From Candidatus Iainarchaeum sp. (GTDB lineage: Archaea > Iainarchaeota > Iainarchaeia > JAADDC01), in assembly GCA_030445695.1 (NCBI GenBank), contig JASUTF010000013.1, forward strand, positions 1 through 25,788: 25,788 bases of DNA, given 5' to 3'. Made by a program: the position numbers and the translations under genes. Each line of letters starts with the position of its first letter. Positions within the stretch are counted from its first letter, which is position 1. The notes under the pieces were generated by a model. The model made no database searches. It was not told where the DNA came from and saw only the letters and a program-made list of their open reading frames with translations. This document shows, in pieces, positions 14,398 to 21,626 of the stretch.

Positions 14398-14525
14398 CTT
14401 AAACACACCACTGGGCGAGGCATGGCTGAGGACGTCTTTAAACTTCTGGTTGGAGCTCCTGAATCTGCTGATGCCCTTTCTGAAATAGGATGAAGAAATA
14501 AATAGAACCAGACGATAAGCATACT
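14398..14525 (+). other. Intergenic spacer after the tRNA
   Basis: This 128-nt spacer is the longest non-coding gap in the window. It contains a possible 23-codon frame (14422-14493, beginning MAEDVFKLLVGAPESADALS) after a weak GGGCGAGG. It also holds the AT-rich AAGAAATAAATAG block at 14494-14505, 21-32 nt before ATG 14526, which I read as the TATA box of the next gene. I see no repeat of the tRNA 3' end and no other element. Confidence 0.5.
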
Positions 14526-15350
14526 ATGAAGAAGGTATGGACATTTCTAACGGCCCTGCTTGTGATCATGCCCTTTGCGTTTGCTGACATCATAACGCCA
14601 TGGTACGAGTATCCCCTTGTGGTTGGCTTTTCAATTATCGGCCTGCTGCTCCTCTATATATGCATTGTGGGCGTGAATACGCTTGTAGAGTTTCCCGTTG
14701 TTTTCCTTTTCGGTAGAAAGGCAGGCTGGGACAAAACAAGGTCTTACGCGAACTCGTTCCTTGCCAACATCGTCAGCGGCTGGCTCCCGCTTCTAATGGC
14801 AATATTTGCAACGTTACCCGGTGGAATGTCCATCGCACAGGCATGGGCCGCAATAATATTCGTTGAGCTTCTCGTAATTCTACTGGAGGGTTGGATTTAC
14901 CAGAAACTGATGATGCAGAAGGGAATGGCATACGTCACGGCCACAGCAGCAAATGTTTTCAGCGTTGCAGTTGGTTATGCTCTGCTTTGGATCGGTATGG
15001 CTGCCAGGCTTAGTCCGAACTCCGGAGTAATCGCATTAACAATATTCGGAGTCCTTTCAGCAATAGTGGGCATTGTGGTATTGCGAAAGATAAAGGACAA
15101 AAACACCACGAACATAACAAAACCCACAAAGAAGGCGTTCAAGATAATCGGGATAATCGCAGGTGTGTTAATAGTGCTTTCGATGATCTGGGGGATAATC
15201 GCAGAAAGCACACCCAAACCGCGATACATTGACCCTCAGATGTATGTGAGTGAGACAGTTAAGTCCTTTGCGATAACGGGCGTTGAAGGTGGAGTAATAA
15301 AACACCTTCCCCCTTCCTTTTTCTCATGTACATGGATAAAAACGCCATGA
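14526..15350 (+). CDS. Unrecognised multi-pass membrane protein with signal peptide
   Basis: 274 residues; family not recognised. MKKVWTFLTALLVIMPFAFA looks like a cleavable signal peptide ending AFA-D. About five to six further hydrophobic segments follow (about 30-52, 78-95, 97-118, 130-160, 164-185, 204-225), with a charged loop (RKIKDKNTTNITKPTKKAFK) before the last. Codon use is clearly AT-richer than in the flanking genes (many ATA/AAA/ACA/AAC), a possible sign of transfer. The tail is odd: after about residue 258 the frame runs through the apparent promoter of NAC (15293-15302) and 25 nt into NAC, ending HLPPSFFSCTWIKTP. A single-base change near 15290-15300 would expose TAA/TAATAA, so a frameshift or read-through 3' end is possible. 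Confidence 0.65.
   Translation: MKKVWTFLTALLVIMPFAFADIITPWYEYPLVVGFSIIGLLLLYICIVGVNTLVEFPVVFLFGRKAGWDKTRSYANSFLANIVSGWLPLLMAIFATLPGGMSIAQAWAAIIFVELLVILLEGWIYQKLMMQKGMAYVTATAANVFSVAVGYALLWIGMAARLSPNSGVIALTIFGVLSAIVGIVVLRKIKDKNTTNITKPTKKAFKIIGIIAGVLIVLSMIWGIIAESTPKPRYIDPQMYVSETVKSFAITGVEGGVIKHLPPSFFSCTWIKTP
15293..15302 (+). promoter_or_regulatory. TATA-like box of nac
   Basis: GTAATAAAAC lies 24-33 nt before ATG 15326, embedded in the 3' end of the preceding membrane protein gene. Confidence 0.5.
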
Positions 15351-15643
15351 AGATGCTCCAGCGTATGGGGCTGAAGGTAGAAGAGATAAAGGCAAGGCGC
15401 GTTGTCATCGAGACGGAGGACGGGACAAAGCTCGTTTTTGAGAACCCGCAGGTCATGAAGACGTCCATGCAGGGGCAGGTCGCCTACCAGATCGTGGGGA
15501 CGCCAAAAGTGGAAGAGGAGATCAGGGAAGAGGACGTGGAACTGGTGATGCAGAAGACGGGGGCGTCAAGGGAAGAGGCGGAGAGAGCGTTGAAAGAGAC
15601 GGGAGGAGACATTGCGGAGGCAATCCTCCGCCTTATGGGGTGA
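15326..15643 (+). CDS. nac: Nascent polypeptide-associated complex protein (archaeal alpha-NAC)
   Basis: 105 residues, normal for archaeal NAC, which homodimerises and binds nascent chains at the ribosome exit. The NAC domain (about 10-60) contains LQRMGLKVEEIKARRVVIET and LVFENPQVMKTSMQGQVAYQI. The C-terminal UBA domain (about 68-105) has EEDVELVMQKTGASREEAER and GGDIAEAILRLM. The start could be ATG 15326 or ATG 15332; the former fits the upstream TATA-like box. The 3' end overlaps the convergent exported-protein gene by 11 nt. Confidence 0.95.
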   Translation: MYMDKNAMKMLQRMGLKVEEIKARRVVIETEDGTKLVFENPQVMKTSMQGQVAYQIVGTPKVEEEIREEDVELVMQKTGASREEAERALKETGGDIAEAILRLMG

Positions 15644-16103
15644 GGATCTCCTGCGCGTAGGCCGTGTAGCTCCCGTCCGTGCCTATGCTGATGAACCACT
15701 GGACCGGAACCACGTCGCCGACGCCGTGTGCAGGCAGCACGAAGCCGTAGACGTTCAGATCCAGCACGTTACCGCCGAGGTCTATGCCGTTCACCTCGAG
15801 GACTGCGTCCCTATACCATATGACGTTCTTTCTGTTGAGCAGTTCCGCCGTGGCGTTCACGTCTTCAGGGGCAATTATGACGTAAGGGCCGTCTGTGCCG
15901 ACAACGGTCATCCCGTTCGTGTCGGGAGGGGAGATGAGAACCCAGCGCTCATCCACGAAATCGACTACGCGTGCAAAACCCCTTCCCGAATAGTCACCGG
16001 GGCGTACGGGGCGTTGGGCAGAAGGAGCGTAGACGAAAAGGGCAGCAGAGGATAGAGCAACCGTTATTGCGATGATCAGACCAATCATTTTATTCCTTTC
16101 CAT
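15633..16103 (-). CDS. Small exported or membrane-anchored protein of unknown function
   Basis: 156 residues from ATG 16103 (MERNKMIGLIIAITVALSSA); family not recognised. One N-terminal hydrophobic segment (about 6-26) acts as signal peptide or anchor. The remainder (about 30-156) is beta-rich and has no cysteine (for example GFARVVDFVDERWVLISPPD and GMTVVGTDGPYVIIAPEDVN). It includes one possible N-glycosylation sequon (NAT). An in-frame ATG at 16121 is less likely, because CTTAAAACG (about 16125-16133) is 22-30 nt before ATG 16103. It is divergent from the FKBP gene and convergent with nac, so it has its own transcript. It is probably a surface protein; no function can be assigned. Confidence 0.72.
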   Translation of the reverse strand: MERNKMIGLIIAITVALSSAALFVYAPSAQRPVRPGDYSGRGFARVVDFVDERWVLISPPDTNGMTVVGTDGPYVIIAPEDVNATAELLNRKNVIWYRDAVLEVNGIDLGGNVLDLNVYGFVLPAHGVGDVVPVQWFISIGTDGSYTAYAQEILTP

Positions 16104-16118
16104 GTTAGTATGCTTAGT

Positions 16119-16136
16119 CAAAACGTTTTAAGGTGA
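16119..16136. promoter_or_regulatory. Palindromic AT core and FKBP ribosome site
   Basis: AAAACGTTTT (16120-16129) is a perfect palindrome. Its right half with TTAAGG gives the minus-strand box CTTAAAACG for the exported-protein gene. AAGGTGA (16130-16136) is a Shine-Dalgarno site 5 nt before ATG 16142 of the FKBP gene. The palindrome could also bind a dimeric regulator. Confidence 0.45.
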
Positions 16137-16141
16137 GCATC

Positions 16142-16777
16142 ATGGTAAGAGTTCTGTTAATCGCATACGAGGGTCGGGACAAAGATACGGGTAAGGTCTT
16201 CGACAAGGTGGAGGAAGAGGAGCCCTACGCTGTTATTCTCGGCGAGGACGCACTCATACCGGGCCTTGCAGAGGCGCTGGAGGAGATGAAGGAGGGAGAA
16301 GAAAGAGAAATAGAGCTCCCGCCCGAGAAGGCGTTCGGAGAGAGGAAAAAAGAGCTCATCGTAATCATACCGGAGAAGGAGTTCAGGAAGAGGGGGATCG
16401 CACCTGTTCCCGGCCTCGTAATAGAGGCAGACGGGCGGCCGGGCCGTGTTCTCTCTGTTTCGGGCGGGCGTGTTCAGGTGGACTTCAACCACGAGCTCGC
16501 AGGGAAGACCGTTATCTACCGGGTGAAGGTCCTGGCCGAGTTGAAGGAACCGGAAGAGATCGCAGAGGCCCTTTTCCGGAGGTATATGAGGACAAAACTC
16601 GACGGCGTGATCTTCAAGGACGGCGTCCTCGAAGTGGTCTACCGCCCCTCCGACGCCAAGGACAAGAACATGCAGAAGCTCCTCTACGTGGCCACGCTGC
16701 TGAAAACGCTCCCGGACGTCAAGGAGGTAAGAATAACGGAGCGTTACATCAGGAGAGGTGAGGAGAAGGCGGAGTGA
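16142..16777 (+). CDS. SlyD-like FKBP-type peptidyl-prolyl isomerase
   Basis: 211 residues from ATG 16142; a GTG at 16133 is also in frame but lies inside the ribosome site. The protein catalyses Xaa-Pro isomerisation and acts as a folding chaperone in the cytoplasm (no signal peptide). The FKBP core is split by the insert-in-flap chaperone domain, as in archaeal long-type FKBPs. The first half reads VLLIAYEGRDKDTGKVFDKV and LIPGLAEALEEMKEGEEREI. PEKAFGERKKELIVIIPEKEF leads into the insert, and VDFNHELAGKTVIYRVKVL closes the core. A C-terminal extension of about 70 residues (from about 140) with DGVLEVVYRPSD is typical of archaeal members. The stop abuts the dCTP deaminase stop with no spacer. 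Confidence 0.92.
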   Translation: MVRVLLIAYEGRDKDTGKVFDKVEEEEPYAVILGEDALIPGLAEALEEMKEGEEREIELPPEKAFGERKKELIVIIPEKEFRKRGIAPVPGLVIEADGRPGRVLSVSGGRVQVDFNHELAGKTVIYRVKVLAELKEPEEIAEALFRRYMRTKLDGVIFKDGVLEVVYRPSDAKDKNMQKLLYVATLLKTLPDVKEVRITERYIRRGEEKAE

Positions 16778-17299
16778 TCAGGGGCTGTCCTGCGTGAAGT
16801 AGCGGCGGTCCACGGGCCCTTCTTCTACCCCCTTCACTTCTTCAAAAACGGCCTGTGCTATTCTCACCCCCGGCCAGAGGCGGATGGGCTTCGGCGACAG
16901 GTTCACGATCTCCAGAATCTGATGGTTGGAGACGCCGGGTTGGATGAGATTGGAGGAGACGTGAACGAGGAGGCCTATGCGCGCGAATCGCGAACGGCCG
17001 GATATCCAGCCGAAGACGCGATCTGACAGTGTTATACGCTCCCTCGTTATGCCGAGCACGAGCTGCCCGGGCATGATCTCAATGGGGCCGCCGTTCGTGT
17101 CAACAACGTCCCCGTAGACCGCGGGGTCGAAGGAGTCGTCCCTTATATCTATGAACTCATCGTAGCGGTCAAAAACGCGGAACTTCGTGCCAAGAGCGAG
17201 GTCGTAGGAAGCAGGGCCAAGTGCGCTCTCGTCAAACGGCTCTATGCGGATATCCCCAGTCCGCATGAGTTCCAGAATCGCCTTCCTGCCCAGAATCAT
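16778..17299 (-). CDS. dcd: dCTP deaminase (dUTPase superfamily)
   Basis: 173 residues from ATG 17299 (MILGRKAILELMRTGDIRI). It converts dCTP to dUTP, and some archaeal members also hydrolyse dUTP to dUMP. Landmarks are ALGPASYDLALG, the active-site loop SGRSRFARIGLLVH with Ser and Arg at the usual spacing, IQPG, and ILEIVN carrying the catalytic Glu. The loop reads GRSRFAR rather than the common GRSSLAR/GRSSFAR. The frame runs on to 17494, but that extension overlaps psmB on the other strand, and a TATA-like GTTTTAAACG (17320-17329) lies 21-30 nt before ATG 17299. Whether it is mono- or bifunctional cannot be read from sequence alone. Confidence 0.92.
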   Translation of the reverse strand: MILGRKAILELMRTGDIRIEPFDESALGPASYDLALGTKFRVFDRYDEFIDIRDDSFDPAVYGDVVDTNGGPIEIMPGQLVLGITRERITLSDRVFGWISGRSRFARIGLLVHVSSNLIQPGVSNHQILEIVNLSPKPIRLWPGVRIAQAVFEEVKGVEEGPVDRRYFTQDSP

Positions 17300-17319
17300 G
17301 AGGGGAAAAGGAAACCATC

Positions 17320-17329
17320 GTTTAAAACA
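17320..17329 (-). promoter_or_regulatory. TATA-like box of dcd
   Basis: GTTTTAAACG on the minus strand, 21-30 nt before ATG 17299. Unlike several other divergent pairs, psmB appears to use a separate, weaker box (TCTAATACG, about 17343-17351, 21-29 nt before ATG 17372). Confidence 0.5.
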
Positions 17330-17371
17330 ATTACCCCTCCCATCTAATACGTCGTATTCTGAGGTGTTCTC

Positions 17372-18001
17372 ATGGAGGCAAAGAAAGGCACTACAACGGT
17401 GGGCATAAGGGGAAAGGACTTTGTGGTTCTCGCCGCGGATAAGATGGCGTCGATGGGGGATCTGGCTGCGGACCTCAACACCCAGAAGGTTCACCCCGTT
17501 TCAAAGTATATGGCCATCACCACCGCGGGTCTTGTGGGGGACCTTCAGATTCTCACCCGGTTCCTGAAGGCAAGAATCAACCGCATGAAGATAGAGGAGG
17601 GTGAAGAGCCCCACCCGAGGAGAATCGCCACGTTCCTTGGGACGATACTGAACGCAAACAAATACTTCCCGTACTGGGTTCAGATCCTCCTGGGCGGCTG
17701 GAAGGGAGAGCCGTATCTGGCAAGCGTGGATGCGGCCGGCGGAGTGACGGACACGGAGCCCATCATGGCAACCGGTTCCGGCAGCCCCGTCGCCTACGGT
17801 GTGCTCGAGGCAAACTACAAGGAAGGCATAAGCGAAAAGGACGCAATAGCCCTTGCGGTGCAGGCGGTGGAGGCCGCCCGGGTACGCAATACGTTCACCG
17901 GCGGTCGCGAGCCCGGAATAGACGTGGCGGTCATAGACAAGAAAGGCGTCCGACTCCTCAGTCCTGAGGAAGTCGCAAAGATCAAGAAGTCCCTCAAATA
18001 A
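17372..18001 (+). CDS. psmB: Proteasome subunit beta
   Basis: 209 residues. It forms the proteolytic rings of the archaeal 20S proteasome. The propeptide is very short: MEAKKG, with self-cleavage leaving Thr7 (TTTVGIRGKD) as the N-terminal nucleophile. The conserved Asp (GKDFVVLAADK) and catalytic Lys (ADKMASMG) follow, and GSGSPVAYGVLE is the usual C-terminal active-site segment. The start ATG lies 21-29 nt after a weak TATA-like sequence. aCPSF1 follows 15 nt downstream, a neighbour pair seen in other archaea. A PAC2-family protein, possibly an assembly factor, is encoded at the window's right edge. Confidence 0.96.
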   Translation: MEAKKGTTTVGIRGKDFVVLAADKMASMGDLAADLNTQKVHPVSKYMAITTAGLVGDLQILTRFLKARINRMKIEEGEEPHPRRIATFLGTILNANKYFPYWVQILLGGWKGEPYLASVDAAGGVTDTEPIMATGSGSPVAYGVLEANYKEGISEKDAIALAVQAVEAARVRNTFTGGREPGIDVAVIDKKGVRLLSPEEVAKIKKSLK

Positions 18002-18016
18002 AACGGAGGGTTCGAG

Positions 18017-19906
18017 TTGGCAGACAAGGAGCTTCTGAAGAGAGTAGTGGAAATAGTTGGCGAAGAGGCGGGGGTAACAAAGGTAGAGCCGGAAGGGCCC
18101 GAGATAGGCATATACACGCGAAACCCCGTCTACTTCCTGGATCACGAGGACGCGGTGGCGTCCATAGCCGCAAACCTGAAGAAGAGGGTGAACATCCGCA
18201 GCGACCCGTCCATACTCACGCCCCCTGAGCACGCGAAGGAGGTCATTCTGGCCACCGTCCCCGAGGAGGCGGGCATTACGGACATACAGTTCGTGCCCGA
18301 GATGGGCACCGTCTACATAGAGGCGAAGAAGCCCGGTCTGGTCATCGGTAAGAACGGGGAGACGCTGAGGAGGATTGTGGAGCAGATAGGGTGGCTGCCA
18401 AATGTTTACCGCGCCCCCGCAATGGACAGCAACATACTCAAGGGCGTCAGGAAAGTCCTTGTAAAGCACGTAAAGGACAGGAAGAAGTTCTACAAGGAGG
18501 TGTTCGCCCGCATCAACCGTCCGAAGAAGTCAGACAAGGAATGGGTGCGCGTCCACTTCCTGGGATCCGCACGGTTCGTTGGCCGGTCCGCATACCTCGT
18601 CGAGACGCCGGAGAGCAAGATTCTGGTGGACGCGGGTGTGGACATCTCCGGGAACGGCCCTGTGTTCCCAGAGCTTGATGTCCTGCGTATCCCGCTGGAC
18701 GAGATAGATGCTGTGGTGATAACACACGCCCACCTTGACCACTCAGGCATGGTGCCATATCTCGTAAAACTCGGCTACAAAGGCCCCATCTATGCTACTC
18801 CACCCACAAGGGATCTCTCGGCACTGCTGCAGTTCGACTTCGTGGATGTTCTCGTAAAGGACAACATAGAACCGCCGTATTCGGAGAGATGGGTGAAAGA
18901 AGCAGCCCTGCACACCATAACGAGGAACTACGGGGAGGTAACGGACATCGCACCGGACGTGAGGATCACGTTCCACAACGCGGGGCACATCCTGGGCTCG
19001 GCAACGGTACACATGCACATAGGGCAGGGCTTCCACAACATAGTGTTCACGGGCGACATGAAGTTCGGGTTCTCACGCCTGCACAACCCGGCGGACACGA
19101 AGTACCCGCGTGTGGAGACGGTGATCATAGAATCAACCTACGGAGGCAGGGACGACATACACCCCTCACGCAGGGACACGGAAGCGGCACTGGAACGGCT
19201 CCTCGTGAGCACTATGGAGAAAGGAGGGAAGCTCCTGATACCAGCGTTCGCAGTGGGCCGCGCGCAGGAGATCATGCTCACCCTGGAGGCCATGTACAGG
19301 AGGAACGGCTACGAGTGGCCCATATACGTGGACGGGATGATCAAGGAGGCCTCCGCCATATACACAGCGTATCCGGAATACCTCAAGCGTGACGTCCAGA
19401 GGCGCATACTGTCCAACGATTCACCCTTCGAGATGGAGCACTTTGTCTATGTGGATTCCTACGCAAAGCGTGACGAGATAATGGAAGGAGGCCCGGCGGT
19501 CATCGTGGCACCCTCCGGAGCGCTGACGGGAGGTCCCGCGGTGGATTACTTCCAGCGCATGGCCGAGGACGATAGGAACGCCATAGCCCTCGTCGGATAC
19601 CAGTTCGAGGGGTCCCTCGGACGCAAACTCCAGAAGGGCATACGAGAGATTCCCATAAAGGTGAATGGAGGGAAGATGAGGGCACTGCACGTTGCCGCCC
19701 GCGTGGAGACGCTTCACGGCTTCTCCGGCCACTCGGACAGGAGGCAGCTGGAGGCATTCGTCCGCCACCTGCCCCAGAAACCGTCGAGGATACTCACGGT
19801 GCACGGGGAAGAGGAGAAGTGTGTGGTGTTGGCTCGCGACCTGGGACGCTCCATACGAACGGAGGCGTATGCCCCGCGGCTCCTGGACGTGCTACGGCTG
19901 AGGTGA
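18017..19906 (+). CDS. aCPSF1 / FttA: KH-domain beta-CASP ribonuclease, transcription termination factor
   Basis: 629 residues starting at TTG 18017, supported by GGAGG (18005-18009). aCPSF1 is the archaeal CPSF73 homologue that cleaves nascent RNA downstream of U-rich sites to end transcription. Two N-terminal KH domains (about 1-140) include KKPGLVIGKNGETLRRI. The metallo-beta-lactamase domain has the metal motif THAHLDHSG (H237, H239, D241, H242), then HNAGHILGSA and FTGDMKFG. The beta-CASP domain is inserted after ESTYGGRDDIHPSR, and HGFSGHSDRRQ plus VHGEEEKC carry the last metal ligands. All catalytic residues are present and the length is typical. Its TGA lies within the ribosome site of the following small gene. 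Confidence 0.96.
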   Translation: MADKELLKRVVEIVGEEAGVTKVEPEGPEIGIYTRNPVYFLDHEDAVASIAANLKKRVNIRSDPSILTPPEHAKEVILATVPEEAGITDIQFVPEMGTVYIEAKKPGLVIGKNGETLRRIVEQIGWLPNVYRAPAMDSNILKGVRKVLVKHVKDRKKFYKEVFARINRPKKSDKEWVRVHFLGSARFVGRSAYLVETPESKILVDAGVDISGNGPVFPELDVLRIPLDEIDAVVITHAHLDHSGMVPYLVKLGYKGPIYATPPTRDLSALLQFDFVDVLVKDNIEPPYSERWVKEAALHTITRNYGEVTDIAPDVRITFHNAGHILGSATVHMHIGQGFHNIVFTGDMKFGFSRLHNPADTKYPRVETVIIESTYGGRDDIHPSRRDTEAALERLLVSTMEKGGKLLIPAFAVGRAQEIMLTLEAMYRRNGYEWPIYVDGMIKEASAIYTAYPEYLKRDVQRRILSNDSPFEMEHFVYVDSYAKRDEIMEGGPAVIVAPSGALTGGPAVDYFQRMAEDDRNAIALVGYQFEGSLGRKLQKGIREIPIKVNGGKMRALHVAARVETLHGFSGHSDRRQLEAFVRHLPQKPSRILTVHGEEEKCVVLARDLGRSIRTEAYAPRLLDVLRLR

Positions 19907-19907
19907 T
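19900..19907 (+). promoter_or_regulatory. Shine-Dalgarno site of the split small membrane protein
   Basis: GAGGTGAT contains the aCPSF1 TGA stop and lies 3 nt before ATG 19911, the same coupling layout as csl4-rpoL. Its quality argues that the downstream frame is a real gene. Confidence 0.7.
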
Positions 19908-19910
19908 GTA

Positions 19911-20115
19911 ATGGAGCAGATCCTGACCACAACAGGTTATTTATTCTTTCTCTACGGTGCATACCTCTTTGCATCTAACTACCCCGCAGATCCCCTTGGT
20001 AAAAGGCGGCATACTGATGGCACTCGGTGTGCTGCTCATAGGGATCGGGTATCTGATCTACCGCAGACGGATTAGGCAGATGGGAAAAGAGAGAACCGGC
20101 TGGGAGTTCAGATGA
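19911..20115 (+). pseudogene. Small two-helix membrane protein, reading frame split by a +1 shift
   Basis: A perfect GAGGTGAT (19900-19907) precedes ATG 19911. The first frame gives MEQILTTTGYLFFLYGAYLF then ASNYP, a clear membrane helix. It then becomes Arg/His-rich nonsense and stops at TAG 20073-20075. From about 19985 the next frame (+1) reads PQIPLVKGG, the helix ILMALGVLLIGIGYLIY, a basic stretch RRRIRQMGKERTG and ends WEFR at TGA 20113-20115, which overlaps the ATG of the kinase gene (ATGA). Removing one C from the CCCC run 19982-19985 fuses the halves into a ~67-residue two-helix protein. It is either a real disruption, a sequencing or assembly error, or programmed frameshifting. Family not recognised. 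Confidence 0.75.
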
Positions 20116-20624
20116 GAATTATCATAACAGGAGTCCCGGGGACAGGGAAGACGATCGTGGCAGAGATCCTATCCCGGCGTTTGAAATATCCCCTGATCAC
20201 CGTAAAGGATCTTGTGCGGGAAAAATACGTAGATACGAGAAAGCTACGGCTCAAGGCAATATGGGAGACCAAGGATATGGACGATGTGATCCTCGAGGGG
20301 CACCTCTTCTGTGAAGTGAAGATACCTGCAGACCTCGTCATCGTTCTGCGCACGAACCCGGAGGAGCTGAAAAAACGGCTGGAACAGCGTGGTTACCCTG
20401 AAAAGAAGGTTCGGGAAAACCTGATGGCGGAGTTCGTGGACTACTGCCTCGCGAAGGCGGAGGAAAAGTATGAGGACGTGTGGCAGGTGGACACAACGGG
20501 GAGAACGGCGGAGGAAACGGCAGATAGAATACTGGATGCCCTGAAAAGGGGCGTGGACATATATGACCACGTGGACTGGTCACCGATCCTTGAAGAGTGG
20601 CTGAGAAAGGGATATATAGAGTGA
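20112..20624 (+). CDS. AK6/Fap7-like adenylate kinase family NTPase
   Basis: 170 residues. The P-loop GVPGTGKT is at 7-14 (MRIIITGVPGTGKTIVAEIL). VILEGHLFCEVKIPADLVIVLR, then NPEELKKRLEQRGYPEKKV and VDTTGRTAEETADRILDAL match the AK6/hCINAP/Fap7 family. That family has adenylate kinase and ATPase activity and helps 20S pre-rRNA maturation in the small ribosomal subunit, through uS11. The archaeal role is inferred from the eukaryotic and a few archaeal homologues. The ATG overlaps the stop of the shifted frame of the preceding small gene by 4 nt, so translation is likely coupled. The promoter of the next gene (TATATAG at 20612-20618) lies in its 3' end. Confidence 0.9.
   Translation: MRIIITGVPGTGKTIVAEILSRRLKYPLITVKDLVREKYVDTRKLRLKAIWETKDMDDVILEGHLFCEVKIPADLVIVLRTNPEELKKRLEQRGYPEKKVRENLMAEFVDYCLAKAEEKYEDVWQVDTTGRTAEETADRILDALKRGVDIYDHVDWSPILEEWLRKGYIE
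20611..20620 (+). promoter_or_regulatory. TATA-like box of the exported 318-aa protein gene
   Basis: GATATATAGA lies 20-29 nt before ATG 20640, inside the last codons of the kinase gene; it implies a leaderless transcript separate from the psmB operon. Confidence 0.55.
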
Positions 20625-20639
20625 GATCCCATTTAATCT

Positions 20640-21596
20640 ATGCGAAAACTTCTGGCGCTCGCGATCGTTCTCCTTCTTCCGGCAGCGCTCGCTGCAGTGC
20701 AGACATTCAGAGAGATAGGAATAACACCGACTGTCGGACCGCTGGAGAAGAACAGATCATGGGAAATCCCCTACGAGTTCCAAGAGGGCTGCACCCCCTT
20801 CGCGTCCATCACACTCCTCTCGGGAAAACTAACCGTTATGGACGGAAATGCGGTTCTCTTGAAGACAAAGAGGCCCGGAACGTATAGGGTGGTCCTGAAA
20901 CGCTCAGGAGTTGTGAGGATCACGCTGGAACGTTTGGAGGGAGAGGGAGAGGCGAAGATAGACGAAAAATCGTTCATCGCCTGCGACAGGGTACCCGTAA
21001 TCGAAACGAACATCATCTCCCCGGATGTGTGGAAGGTTGGCGGCTACACAGGGGTCTCCGTCGTTCTGAAAAACACGGGAACCGCGGATGCAAACGGAGT
21101 CCTCCTCCTGAAAAACCCCTGGAACGCCGCCCCCTTGGAGCCACCGGGCAAGATCACCGTTCCCGCGGGCGGAGAAACCACAATACAACTAACCATGCTC
21201 ACCACCAAAGAAAACTCAAAGGTCCTGTTCCCCGGGCAGTGCTTTGAGTACAGGGACAAATACGGGAGAGCAGAGGTCTGCACGGACAGCACAACGTTTA
21301 GAGCCGAGAAGAACGTTCCCGTCGCCTGCATCATATACCCCGATACAATAGAGCTCTTCAACACCGGATACGTGGAAACCGAAATCAAAGATCAAATACT
21401 TTTGCCCAGAGACAGCATTTTCACCGGGATAAACGAAACGAACGGGGCAAGCATGTGCGAAATCGGCGTAAAAATACAAAAAAGCCCGTTCGTAGAAGAA
21501 ACGGATCTGTCCGTCTATTATTCACTTATCTTGACCCTGCTCGGCATTATCGGACTTTTGGTCTCGGAGAAAAGATTAAAAACCAGTAAAGCGTAA
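20640..21596 (+). CDS. Exported single-pass protein of unknown function with six cysteines
   Basis: 318 residues; family not recognised. MRKLLALAIVLLLPAALA is a signal peptide with likely cleavage after ALA. The body is beta-rich; the stretch VGGYTGVSVVLKNTGTADAN with TVPAGGETTIQL (about 135-190) looks like an Ig-like/CARDB-type fold found in archaeal surface proteins. Six cysteines (EGC, IAC, GQC, EVC, VAC, SMC) all lie in the presumed outside part and could form three disulfides. One C-terminal membrane helix (about 292-310, YYSLILTLLGIIGLLV) ends in a short basic tail, so it is anchored at the membrane. It has its own promoter, and the histone gene follows. Confidence 0.72.
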   Translation: MRKLLALAIVLLLPAALAAVQTFREIGITPTVGPLEKNRSWEIPYEFQEGCTPFASITLLSGKLTVMDGNAVLLKTKRPGTYRVVLKRSGVVRITLERLEGEGEAKIDEKSFIACDRVPVIETNIISPDVWKVGGYTGVSVVLKNTGTADANGVLLLKNPWNAAPLEPPGKITVPAGGETTIQLTMLTTKENSKVLFPGQCFEYRDKYGRAEVCTDSTTFRAEKNVPVACIIYPDTIELFNTGYVETEIKDQILLPRDSIFTGINETNGASMCEIGVKIQKSPFVEETDLSVYYSLILTLLGIIGLLVSEKRLKTSKA

Positions 21597-21610
21597 TATT
21601 TGCGACAAAA

Positions 21611-21620
21611 AAGGAGGTGG
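21611..21620 (+). promoter_or_regulatory. Strong ribosome-binding site of the histone gene
   Basis: AAGGAGGTGG is almost fully complementary to the 16S 3' end and lies 7 nt before ATG 21627. With an upstream AT-rich GTAATATTTG (about 21592-21601), it marks a leadered transcript, unlike the mostly leaderless first genes elsewhere in the window. Confidence 0.65.
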
Positions 21621-21626
21621 ATCCCG

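Noticed and set aside
14279-14488. Open frame of 69 codons across the tRNA
   Set aside because: It runs through the tRNA and its intron, has no ribosome site, and its composition (SSAWSERRSY) is the usual translation of tRNA sequence.
14286-15350. Integrative element inserted at the tRNA
   Set aside because: The downstream gene is AT-richer, but I found no integrase and no second copy of the tRNA 3' end that would mark an attachment site.
17501-18469. 322-codon minus-strand frame opposite psmB and aCPSF1
   Set aside because: It lies antisense to two strongly conserved genes and shows no family features.
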